DNA from: Neostapfia colusana | Lineage: Eukaryota > Streptophyta > Magnoliopsida > Poales > Poaceae | DNA: 64,000 nucleotides | NCBI GenBank assembly: GCA_030760725.1 | Contig: JASWHV010000003.1 | Coordinates: forward strand, 111,012,153-111,076,152 | Direction of reading: 5' to 3' | Shown: piece by piece, positions 10,399-19,702 of the stretch | Layout: each line of letters begins with the position of its first letter | Position numbering within the stretch: position 1 is the first letter of the stretch | Translations under genes and position numbers: made by a program | The notes under the pieces: model-generated | The model's database searches: none | What the model was told of the DNA's origin: nothing | Seen by the model: the letters and a program-made list of their open reading frames with translations, nothing else

Positions 10399-11362
10399 CC
10401 TTCGAGTCCCAGCTCCCGGAAGCCCCCCTGGACCCACCCACCTCCGGTAGGCCTGAGCCAATGGATGAAGACATCTCTGGCCTGGGGGGAGGATCCGGAC
10501 CATCCAGAGGCCTGTCTACTACATCAGCGAAGTCCTCCATGACGCCAAGACAAGGTACCTGGAGGTCCACAAGCTGATGTATGCAGTGCTCGTGGCGTCC
10601 AGGAAGCTCCGCCACTACTTTCAAGCCCACCGGGTCTCGGTGGTCACCTCCTATCCGCTGAAGGCGATCCTTCACAGCCCCCACGCGACTGGCAATGTCG
10701 CTAAATGGGCAGCGAAACTGGCGGAGTTTGAGCTGGACTTCCTTCCTCGCCATGCAGTCAAGAGCCAAGCAATGGCAGACTTCGTGGTTGAGTGGACGCC
10801 AACAAAGGCTGACCCAGGGGGCCACGAAGACGGTGAACCAAAGCACCGAGCTCCGGTCTTCACCGGGCCTCACTGGATACTCTTCTTCGACGGCTCCTCG
10901 CGAAAGCAGGGGGTTGGTGCCGGCGTACTGCTTCTCATGCCATCGGGGGAGCAGTTTGGGTACATGGTGCGTCTCAATTTCAAGGCAACCAACAACATGG
11001 CAGAGTATGAAGCACTCATTTTTGGCCAAAAGACAGCCCTTTCTTTGGGCACTCGCCAGTTGTTGGCACAGGGCGACTCCCAGCTAGTTATTAAGCAAGT
11101 TAAGGGTGAATGCTCCTGCAATGACCCACAACTAGCTGCTTATCTGCTCCACATGCAGATGTTGGAGAAAGACTTCCTCGCCTTGGACCTACGCCATGTA
11201 CCGCGCGCTGGCAATGCCGCAGCTGACGACCTCTCAATGAAGGCCTCCACCGGAGCCCCTGTGCCCGAAGGAGTCTTCGAGAGGACGTTGCTGCGGCCCG
11301 CAGCCCGGTCTGCAGAGCCGGGCGAAGGGGGCTGGACTAGCACCTCGAAACTGGCGGTCCCG

Positions 11363-11367
11363 GCGAC
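11363..11367 (+). repeat. Target-site duplication of element B, left (gcgac)
   Basis: GCGAC precedes B's 5' LTR and is repeated at 17199-17203 after the 3' LTR. Removing B and one copy restores the linker before integrase, which matches the homologous linker inside B at 12500-12520. Confidence 0.92.
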
Positions 11368-12450
11368 TGTCGGTACCCACGATATGGGGTACCCCCGCGC
11401 ACAGGGGAAAATGCCTGAGGATCTCGCCCTTCTCCGCAGGGAGAGCTCCGAAGGTGCCACGCGTCCAGCGGGGCCGGACCTCCCTCTCCTCAGAGGAGAG
11501 CTCCGGGCTCGCCACGTGGCCAACAGCAGCCGGACCTCCCCTCCGCGGGGGAGAGGTCCGAAGGCGCCACGTGTCCAGCGGGGCCGGACCTCCCTCTCCT
11601 CAGAGGAGAGCTCCGGGCCCGCCACGTGGCTGACAGAAGCCGGACCGCCCCCGCCGCGGGGAGAGGCCCGAAGGCTCCACGTATCCTCCGGGGCCGGACC
11701 TCCCTCTCCTCAGAGGAGAGCTCCGGGCCCGCCACGTGTCCAGCAGAACAGCGCTGCCTGCCCCCAAGCGGTAGGCAGCGGGCGTAAAGACGCCCCATAC
11801 CTTGCCCGTACAAGGTATTCAAGGCCCGCGCCTTCCCAAGACGCGGAGGCGCGGAGCACGCCTCTGTCAGGTGCCGTTGCGCCCAGTCGCATCATAGACT
11901 GGCGCGCGGTGTCAGAACCTGCCAGCCAATAAACACAGCGACAAGACATCCCCTGCCGCTCCCGCCGTCATCAACCACTACGACTAGAATGCGGCATGGG
12001 CATGGCGGCAAGACGAAGACTCAGAAGCCTTTGCCAGAGACAACTACCGACATAACTGCTGATACGATAGTCGGCAGGCAATCTCCCCGGGACCACCTGT
12101 CGGGTCCCGGGCCCCCCTTGTAAGCCACTCGAGCCTTGGACTATAAAAGGCGCGGGTAGGCGACGTTAGCAAGGGTTCGCACTCCAGCAACTCACACCCT
12201 AGGCGTAACTCATCCTCAAGCTCAGGACTCCGGTTCTGAGCAACAAGCAATACAGAGAGCACCTCAGCTCACCGTGGACGTAGGGTTTTACGCCTCGGCG
12301 GCCCAAACCACGTAAAACTCGCCGTGTCAAGCTCCTCCGTAACTCGTCCCTACGCTTAAGATCTCCGCAAGCGACTAGCCCCTCCAAAAAAGAACCTCCG
12401 CGGGCTCCCCAGAGCAGGTCCGGGGGAAGTGTCGACCACACACTTCGACA
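11368..12450 (+). repeat. 5' LTR of element B
   Basis: TGTCGGTACCC to TTCGACA, 1083 bp. CACGTG-type sites sit at exactly 55-bp steps: 11458 (CACGCG), 11513, 11568, 11623, 11678 (CACGTA) and 11733. A TATA box lies at 12142-12148. It pairs with 16124-17198. Confidence 0.95.
12142..12148 (+). promoter_or_regulatory. TATA box, B 5' LTR
   Basis: TATAAAA in GGACTATAAAAGGCGCGGG, in the same position as in element A. The 3' LTR of B lacks this segment. Confidence 0.7.
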
Positions 12451-12451
12451 T

Positions 12452-13840
12452 TTGGCGCGCCAGGTAGGGGGCTGGACCAGCATCTCGAAGCTGGCGGTCC
12501 CGGCGGCCCTGCAGCCATGGATGCCGCCAAGGATCGTAAGCGTCACTGGGGACTCCGTGCAACCCAACGCTCAAGATCCAGAAGCTCAAGTCAGACCCGA
12601 TGCATGGATCACGGAGATCCGGGACTACTTGAAAGACAACATCCTCCCTGATGAACATGCAACCGCTGAACAGATCGTGCATATGGCTAAGAGATACGCG
12701 CTGGTAGAAGGGGATCTCTACCGGCGTGGCGCCAACCACGTCCTATTGCGGTGCATAACCCAGGGGGAAGGCTGCGACTTGCTCGCTGAGATCCATGGAG
12801 GCGAATGTGGGAGTCACTCTTCCTCACGCACGCTTGTCGGTAAAGCCTTCCGGCATGGCTTCTACTGGCCGACAGCACTCCAGGATGACGTCAAGCTGGT
12901 CGAGAGCTGCAAGGCATGCCAGTTCCATGCCAAGCAGATCCATACACTGGCTCAGGCGGTACAGATGATCCCACCCTCATGGTCGTTTGCCGTATGGGGG
13001 TTGGACATCCTGGGACCATTCCCCAGAGCCGTCGGGGGATTCCTGTACCTATATGTCGCCGTCGACAAGTTCACCAAGTGGCCGGAAGCCACACCAGTTG
13101 TCACCATCAACAAGCAATCCGCAGTAAAGTTCATCAAGTCGATTGTCTGCCAGTTCGGGGTCCCAAACAGAATCATCACCGACAAGGGGACCCAGTTCAC
13201 CAGCGCAGCCTTCCAAGACTACTGCGAAGACCTCGGCATTCAGGTGTGCTATGCCTCTGTTGCTCACCCAAAAAGCAATGGGCAAGTCGAGAGGGCCAAC
13301 ACAGAGATTTTCCGGGGCCTTAAGACCCGCACCTATGCCGCCCTGAAGAAACATGGTGCCAATTGGGTGGATGAGCTTCCGAGCACACTATGGGCTAACC
13401 GGACATCCCAGAGCCGGGCCACCGTAGAGACACCCTTCTTCATGGTGTATGGGGCCGAAGCTGTGCTTCCCCCAGAGATCACCATGAAGTCTCACCGCGT
13501 CCAGGCTTATGATGAAGCCGCGCAGGACAACCTCCGGCGCGGAGACATCGACCTCGTCGACGAGGTCCGATTGCATGCAGCACTCCGTAACACACGGTAC
13601 AGACAAGCGCTCCGCCGCTACCACCAGAGGTCTGTGCGTGCCCGGGAGCTGCAGGAAGGCGACCTGGTGCTGCGGCGCATACTTTCTCGTGAAGGGACCC
13701 ACAAACTCTCCCCTAGTTGGGAAGGTCCCTTCCGAGTCACAAAAGTATGCCGCTCCGGGTGCGTACACCTTTCCACCGAGGATGGGGATCCGCTCCCGAA
13801 CCCCTGGAACATCGAACACCTCCGTAAGTTCTACCCCTAG
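12452..13840 (+). CDS. pol: Integrase, complete open frame, element B
   Basis: A continuous 462-codon frame ends in TAG 13838-13840. It is open from inside the primer-binding site; the first in-frame ATG is 12521 (MPPRIVSVTG), the most plausible start. Order: linker, zinc-binding N-terminal domain (HGGECGSHSS about 12795, CKACQFHAKQ about 12908), and RNase-H-fold catalytic core with the three acidic residues in WGLDILGPF, IITDKGTQFTS and NGQVERANTE. The C-terminal domain ends GPFRVTKVC...EHLRKFYP. No chromodomain is present, as usual for Tat elements. Integrase inserts the cDNA into chromosomal DNA. Unlike the pol remnants of A, C, D and E, this frame has no stop or frameshift, which suggests recent mobility or chance. 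Whether it is translated without gag is unknown. Confidence 0.9.
   Translation: MARQVGGWTSISKLAVPAALQPWMPPRIVSVTGDSVQPNAQDPEAQVRPDAWITEIRDYLKDNILPDEHATAEQIVHMAKRYALVEGDLYRRGANHVLLRCITQGEGCDLLAEIHGGECGSHSSSRTLVGKAFRHGFYWPTALQDDVKLVESCKACQFHAKQIHTLAQAVQMIPPSWSFAVWGLDILGPFPRAVGGFLYLYVAVDKFTKWPEATPVVTINKQSAVKFIKSIVCQFGVPNRIITDKGTQFTSAAFQDYCEDLGIQVCYASVAHPKSNGQVERANTEIFRGLKTRTYAALKKHGANWVDELPSTLWANRTSQSRATVETPFFMVYGAEAVLPPEITMKSHRVQAYDEAAQDNLRRGDIDLVDEVRLHAALRNTRYRQALRRYHQRSVRARELQEGDLVLRRILSREGTHKLSPSWEGPFRVTKVCRSGCVHLSTEDGDPLPNPWNIEHLRKFYP
12453..12471 (+). other. Primer-binding site of element B, fused to deletion junction
   Basis: TGGCGCGCCAGGTAGGGGG follows the LTR by two bases. Its G-run runs straight into the integrase linker (GGGGGCTGGACCAGC), marking the internal deletion point. 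Confidence 0.85.
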
Positions 13841-14889
13841 AACAGTAGCAGGACAGTTTCTTCTTTCTAATAGATTCCATAGAGTCCCGGAACAGCGCTC
13901 GGAGCAGCTAAGTCTCAGGGGACGGTCCAGGACTACGTTCAGCTTTGCCTGCTTCGACTCCAAGCGCGTAGAGTCTTGCTTCCCTTTTCAATGGGACGGG
14001 TCGTGGCCTCCATGTCTAGCCTGTTTTCCTCCTATGGAAATCTATAGGGAAAGAACCTGTCCTGCTTTGCTCTTCCTTTATGCTCATTCAAATTATGTAT
14101 TAATTTTTATGACTGCACTTCCTGGGTATGTTCACCATACACCCAGTCCCCTTTTTCCCATTCTCAACTCTAGTCGGCATTTGCTATCCTGCCTGGGGCG
14201 GTCACGCTTGGGAGACCTGCCGATGGCCAGGGGTCCTCGAGCCCCCGGCACGCCGTGCATCGAAATTTCCAGGCACCGTGCACCGAATCGGGATTGTAAG
14301 CCAAATAAGACTATGAGATCGGAAAGGGGGGAGCCCCAAGGAGAATTATGTTTCCCTTGTTTGTGTGCAGGACCCTCCGGCCTTGGCTTCCCGCAGGAGT
14401 ATGGTAGGAGTACCCAGACAGTTGGCCACGCCTACCAGGGGGCCGCTACAGATTGCGCAAAACTGGGAGATCCGGACCCCGCCCCCTCCGCAGGGGCGGG
14501 CCCCGGAGGCCCCACGTGTCCAGCGAGGCCGGGGCTCCCGCCTCCTCAGGAGGGGCTCTGGACCTGCCACATGGCGGGCAGAAGCCGAAACTCCCCCTCT
14601 CCGCGGGGAGAGGTCCGAAGGCTCCACGTGTTCTGCGGGGCCGGACCTCCCTCTCCTCAGAGGAGAGCTCTGGGCCCGCCACGTGTCCAGCAGATCCGGA
14701 CCTCCCCGTCCTCATGGGGCGGGCTCCGGAGACCTCCGGGGCCCTTAATACAGTAAGGACCCGGGGAAGGTGTCTGTGTAGACCTTCGAGATTGGTGAAG
14801 GCCTATGAGTACCTTACGGAGCTAAGGGATCAGCCAGGCGAAACCAAGAAGAAGATAAGGGCATCATAGGCACGAGGGGTCATAAGAAT
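13841..14889 (+). promoter_or_regulatory. Integrase-to-antisense-ORF region of B, with CACGTG array
   Basis: This non-coding segment corresponds to 18537-19700 of A. At 14465-14750 it holds LTR-like GC-rich half-units with CACGTG or CACATG at 14513, 14568, 14625 and 14680 (55-57 bp spacing). The short ORFs here in several frames are translations of the repeat. It could act as a promoter or enhancer for an internal transcript; that is inference. Confidence 0.55.
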
Positions 14890-15660
14890 CTATGTATTCA
14901 TGGCTCCATGAGCTGGGCTACAGACTCGATAAAAAAGAAAGAAGCAAGCCCAAGGGTTCCCCTGGCACGTCCAGAACCTAGAAGCTGCGAGAACGGCCAC
15001 GTCCCCAACTTCAGCCCTGGCGACGTTCTCCCGCTCCATGACCCGAGCACAGGGATCATCTCGGCCATCGCCAGCGCAAGGGCCAGTGTCATCAAGGATG
15101 CTTCTGAAGCCCCCTCCGCTGCTACAGCAGTTTCCTTGGAGACTGCCGCCTGGAGTCCTCCTCGGTGTGTCAGCAGTTTCTTTGGAGACTCCACCGCCTG
15201 AGGAGAGAGGGCGCAACTTCCCTGAAGACTCCTCTGACCCGAGCACAGGGATCATCTCGGCCATCACCAGCGCAAGGGCCGGTGTCATCAAGGATGCTTC
15301 TGAAGCCCCCTCCGCCGCTTGAGCAGTTTCCTTGGAGACTCTGCCGCCTGAAGTCCTCCTTGGTGCTTCAACAACTTCCTTGGAGACTCCTCCGCCTGAA
15401 GCCTCCTCGACGTGTCAGCAGTTTCTTTGGAGACTCCATCACTTGAGGAGAAAGGACGCAACGCCTGGGATCCCTCAGCCAGTCGTCGCTCAAGAAGAGT
15501 CCAGTTGGGATGATAAACCCGGGGCCTCTTGGAGGCGTCACCCCCAGAGGCAAGGCATGCAGGCTCCCTGGATCCCTGACTTGGTGCAGAAGCCGCCGCC
15601 GGAGGAAATCGAGAACGATCCTCCTCCGAAGGCGGGTTAGAAGCCATGGGAGAAGACAAG
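14890..15660 (-). pseudogene. Antisense ORF remnant of element B with repeated segments
   Basis: On the minus strand, ATG near 15645 starts MASNPPSEED, and the distal end near 14990-15050 keeps a VEDVAALVASRF-like tail as in A's antisense ORF. The central domain and coiled coil are replaced by imperfect repeats of about 45 bp (CAGTTTCCTTGGAGACT cores near 15130, 15170, 15325, 15370, 15417) and by an 80-base direct duplication (15041 and 15237, 196 bp apart). The antisense protein is therefore deleted internally, and no function is expected. Confidence 0.6.
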
Positions 15661-16123
15661 GTCGCAGAAACTCAACGAAGGTGCAAGTGCTGGAAGCCTT
15701 ATAAAGGGAACCAACCCACGTGGCGGCTTTGTCTCACACTTCCCAGGTGCGATTCCAAGCGATTCGAAACTCTTCGAATATGCCGCATCGGCAACCGCAT
15801 CGACTCCAAGAACGAGCACCAATGACAGGTGGACCCAAGCCGCTCAGCTGAAGCGGTGGGTCAAGGAGTCAGTCTCCCAAGAAGAAGAGCCGACAAGGCG
15901 CTTCGGCGGTTCCCGAAGAAAGCGCCGCAACATGCAGAAGTGGCAGCCTTGGGAACCGCCACAGTAAAAGCAATCATCAAGTGAGCGCACGCTCCCACAA
16001 TCCCGCGACTGTTCGTGCTCCGGCAAGCGGTCAATACGGGACTTGGAGAAAGTGCGCGGAACAGAAGAGACGGAGGCCCCACCTCGGGCTAGCTACCTCC
16101 CCCGAGATGGGCCCGGGGGCCAC
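15661..16123 (+). other. B: region before 3' LTR with polypurine tract
   Basis: The segment corresponds to 22523-23018 of A. It ends in the polypurine-like GATGGGCCCGGGGGCCAC (16106-16123), which abuts the 3' LTR and would prime plus-strand DNA. The rest holds no convincing gene. Confidence 0.6.
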
Positions 16124-17198
16124 TGTCGGTACCCACGATATGGGGTACCCCCGCGCACAGGGGAAAATGCCTGAGGATCTTGCCCTTCTCCGCAGGGAGA
16201 GCTCCGAAGGCGACACGCGTCCAGCGGGGCCGGACCTCCCTCTCCTCAGAGGAGAGATCCGGGCTCGCCACGTGGCCAACAGCAGCCGGACCTCGCCTCC
16301 GCGGGGGAGAGGTCCGAAGGCGCCACGTGTCCAGTGGGGCCGGACCTCCCTCTCCTCAGAGGAGAGCTCCGGGCCCGCCACGTGGCCGACAGAAGCCGGA
16401 CCTCCCCCGCCGCGGGTAGAGGCCCGAAGGCTCCACGTGTCCTCCGGGGCCGGACCTCCCTCTCCTCAGAGGAGAGCTCCGGGCCCGCCACGTGTCCAGC
16501 AGAACAGCGCTGCCTGCCCCCAAGCGGTAGGCAGCGGGCGTAAAGACGCCCCATACCTTGCCGTTACAAGGTATTCAAGGCTCGCGCCTTCCCAAGACGC
16601 GGAGGCGTGGAGCACGCCTCTGTCAGGTGCCGTTGCGCCCAGTCGCATCATAGACTGGCGCGCGGTGTCAGAACCTGCCAGCCAATAAACACAGCGACAA
16701 GACATCCGCTGCCTCTCCCGCCGTCATAAACCACTACCACTAGCATGCGGCTTGGGCAGGGCGGCAAGACGAAGACTCAGAAGCCTTCGCCAGAGACAAC
16801 TACCGACATAACTGCGGATACGATAGTCGGCAGGCAATCTCCCCGGGACCACCTGTCAGGTCCCGGGGCCCCCCTTGTATGCCACCCAGCTCGGGTAGGC
16901 GACGTAGGCGACGTTAGCAAGGGTTCGCACTCCAGCAACTCACACCCTAGGCGTAACTCATCCTCAAGCTCAGGACTCCGGTTCTGAGCAACAAGCAATA
17001 CAGAGAGCACCTCAGCTCACCGTGGACGTAGGGTTTTACGCCCCGGCGGCCCGAACCACGTAAAACTCGCCGTGTCAAGCTCCTCCCTAACTCGTCCCTA
17101 CGCTTAATCTCTCCGCAAGCGACTAGCCCCTCCGAAAAAGAACCTCCGCGGGCTGCCCAGAGCAGGTCCGGGGGAAGTGTCGACCACGCACTTCGATA
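16124..17198 (+). repeat. 3' LTR of element B, TATA segment deleted
   Basis: TGTCGGTACCC to TTCGATA; the expected terminal CA is mutated to TA. It is 1075 bp long. It pairs with 11368-12450 but lacks about 25 bases containing the TATA box (deletion near 16882), and a short GACGTAGGC duplication occurs near 16901. It is followed by the gcgac duplication. Confidence 0.93.
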
Positions 17199-17203
17199 GC
17201 GAC
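17199..17203 (+). repeat. Target-site duplication of element B, right (gcgac)
   Basis: This matches 11363-11367 exactly. Confidence 0.92.
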
Positions 17204-18536
17204 CCAGCAGCCATGGACGCCGCCAAGGATCGTAAGCGTCACAGGGGACTCCGTGCAACCCAGCGCTCAAGATCCAGAAGCTCAAGTCAGACCCGATGCA
17301 TGGATCACAGAGATCCGGGACTACTTGAAAGATAACATCCTCCCTGATGAACGTGTATCCGCTGAACGGGTCGTGCGCATGGCTAAGAGGTACGCGCTGG
17401 TAGAAGGGGATCTCTTACGGCATGGCGCCAACCACGTCCTATTGCGGTGCATAACCCAGGGGGAAGGCTACGATTTGCTCGCTGAGATTCATGGAGGCGA
17501 ATGTGGGAGTCACTCTTCCTCACGCACGCTTGTCGGTAAAGCCTTCCAGCATGGCTTCTACTGGCCGACAGCACTCCAGGATGTCGTCAAGCTGCTCGAG
17601 AGCTGCAAGGCATGCCAGTTCCACGCCAAGCAGATCCATACACCGGCTCAGGCGGTACAGATGATCCCGCCCTCATGGCCGTTCGCCGTATGGGGGTTGG
17701 ACATCCTGGGACCGTTCCCCAAAGCCGTCGGGGGATTCTGGTACCTCTACGTCGCCATCGAAAAGTTCACCAAGTGGCCGGAAGCCACACCCGTCGTCAC
17801 CATCAACAAGCAATCCACAGTAAAGTTCATCAAGTCGATCGTCTGCCGGTTCGGGGTCCCGAACAGAATCATTACTGACAACGGGACCCAGTTCACTAGC
17901 GCAGCGTTCCATGAATACTGCAAAGACCTCGACATCCAGGTGTGCTACGCCTCCGTGGCTCATCCAAAAAGAAATGGACAAGTTGAGAGGGCCAATGCCG
18001 AGATTCTTCGGGGCCTCAAGACCCGCACCTATGCCGACTTGAAGAAACATGGCGTCAAGTGGGCGGACGAGCTTCCGAGCACACTATGGGCTAACCGGAC
18101 ATCCCAGAGTCGGGCCACCGGAGAGACACCCTTCTTCATGGTGTACGGGGCCGAGGCCGTGCTTCCCCCATAGATCACCATGAAGTCCCTCCGTGTCCGA
18201 GCTTATGGCGAGGCCGCTCAGGACAACCTCCGGTGTGAAGACATCGACCTTGTCGACGAGGCTTGATTACATGCGGCACTCCGCAATGCACGGTACCGAC
18301 AGGCGCTCCGACGCTACCACCAAAGGTCTGTGCGTGCCTGGGAGCTGCAGGAAGGCGACCTGGTGTTGCGGCGCATACATTCTCACGAAGGGACCCACAA
18401 ACTCTCCCCTAGCTGGGAAGGTCCTTTCTGAGTCACAAAAGCGTGCCGTCCCGGGTGCATACGCCTTTCCACCGAGGATGGGGATCCGCTCCCGCACCCT
18501 TGGAACATAGAACACCTCCGTAAGTTCTACCCCTAG
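17204..18536 (+). pseudogene. pol: Integrase of element A (broken by stops)
   Basis: This is homologous throughout to B's integrase. It has the zinc-binding domain (HGGECGSHSS, CKACQFHAKQ), catalytic core (WGLDILGPF, IITDNGTQFTS, NGQVERANAE) and C-terminal domain ending EHLRKFYP. All three catalytic acids are present. In-frame stops interrupt it at 18171-18173, near 18264 and near 18429; the terminal TAG is at 18534-18536. The first 50 codons continue the RNase H linker cut by element B. The integrase of A is therefore truncated after the catalytic core. Confidence 0.92.
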
Positions 18537-19702
18537 AGCAATAGTAGGACAACCTCTTCCTTTTGTAATAGATTCCGTAGAGTCTAGGAACAGCGCTCGG
18601 AGCAGCTAAGTCTCAGGGGACGGTCCAGGACTACGTTCAGCTTGGCCTGGTTCCGACCCTAAGCGCGTAGAGTCTTGCTTCCTTTCTTAATGGGGTGGGT
18701 CGTTGCCTCCATGTTTAGCCTGCCTTCCTCCTATGGAAATTTATATGAAAAGAAACCTGTCCTACTTTGCTCTTCCCTTGTGCTCATTTAAATTACGTAT
18801 AAATTTTTATGACCGCACTTCCGGTGTATGCTCACCATGCACTCAGCTCCCTTTTCTCATTCTCGCCTCTAGTCGGCATTTTCTGCCCTATCGAAGGCGG
18901 TTGCGTTTGAGGTTCCTACCGATGGACAGGGGGCCCCGAGCTCCCGGCACTTCGCGCATGGTAGTTCCCAAGCACCGTACAAATGGATAGGGACCGTAAG
19001 CCAAATAAGACTATGAGATAGGGAAGGGGGAGCCCCAAGGAGAATTACGTTTCCCTTACTTGTGTGCAGGACCTCTCGGCCTTATCTCCCCGCAGGAGTA
19101 TGGTAGGAGCACCCAACCAATGGGCCACACCTACCAGGGGGCCGCTACGGGATCGCGCAAGACCGGAGCTCCAAGGCAAGACCGAAGGATCCGGACCTTG
19201 CCCCCTCCGCAGGGGCGAGCCCCGAAGGCCCCACGTGTCTAGCGGGGCCGGAGCTCCCCTCTTCTCAGGGGGGGCTCCGGGCCCGCCACGTGGCCGGCAG
19301 AAGCCGGACCTCCCCCTCCGAGGGGAGAGCTCCGAAGCCTCCACGTGTCCCACGGGGCCGGGCCTCCCCCTCCTTAGGAGGGAGCTCCGGGCCCGCCACG
19401 TGACCAGCAGATCCGGACCTCCCCATTCTTATGGGACGAGTTCTAGAGACCTCCGGGGCCCTTAATACAATAAGGACCCAAGGATGGTGTTAGTGCAGAG
19501 CTTCGAGATCGGTGAAGGCCTCTGAGTATCTTGCGGAGCTAAGGGCTTGGTCAGGCAAAACCAAGAAGAAGACTAAAACACACAGACACAGAAGATAACA
19601 AGAGTCTGTTCATTCAAGGCTCCATGAGCTGGGCTACAGACTCAACAAAAATAATAATAAAAAAAAGAAGGTACAGGGCCTTTTGGCCACGGGGGCGGAT
19701 GC
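18537..19702 (+). promoter_or_regulatory. A: integrase-to-antisense-ORF region with CACGTG array
   Basis: This non-coding spacer separates the integrase stop from the 3' end of the antisense ORF. At 19190-19465 it contains four CACGTG motifs at 19232, 19287, 19342 and 19397, exactly 55 bp apart, in GC-rich half-units like those of the LTR. ORFs predicted here are repeat translations. The regulatory role is inferred. Confidence 0.6.

Larger units (their letters stand above)
10001..11367 (+). pseudogene. pol: Dual RNase H region of element A (degenerate gypsy RNase H plus second RNase H)
   Basis: The first RNase H starts at PDPEGHLLLYIATTTEVV (10036-10090), without the usual first catalytic aspartate. 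It is interrupted by a minisatellite at 10176-10398 and resumes at VYYISEVLHDAKTRY (about 10510-10555), continuing through QAMADFVVEWTP (10765-10800). A second, complete RNase H fold follows from about 10870 (ILFFDGSSRKQG, NNMAEYEALIF, QGDSQLVIKQV, AGNAAADDLS), with its acidic residues present. Two RNase H domains in tandem are a known hallmark of the Tat lineage. The frame shifts between the 9999-10577 and 10577-11367 parts. The region ends where element B is inserted, and integrase resumes at 17204. Confidence 0.87.
11368..17198 (+). mobile_element. Element B: integrase-only Tat-type derivative inserted in element A
   Basis: This LTR-flanked element (5831 bp) is of the same family as A but a distinct subfamily (LTR starts TGTCGGTACCCACGATATGG). 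It keeps both LTRs, the primer-binding site, an uninterrupted integrase ORF, the CACGTG array, a remnant of the antisense ORF and the polypurine tract. Leader, gag, protease, RT and RNase H are absent. The deletion joins the primer-binding site to the RNase H-integrase linker at a shared GGGGGCT (12466-12472). As it has a 5-bp duplication, it may have transposed in this deleted form using proteins from elsewhere; deletion after insertion cannot be excluded. Confidence 0.93.

Noticed and set aside
10064..11029. 321-codon minus-strand ORF with GRSRWFFGSSG-like repeats
   Set aside because: It is the antisense reading of the 21-bp minisatellite and RNase H coding region; the sense frame carries the recognised domain.
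13509..14756. 415-codon plus ORF overlapping the end of B's integrase
   Set aside because: It starts within integrase in the wrong frame and runs through non-coding spacer and the repeat array.
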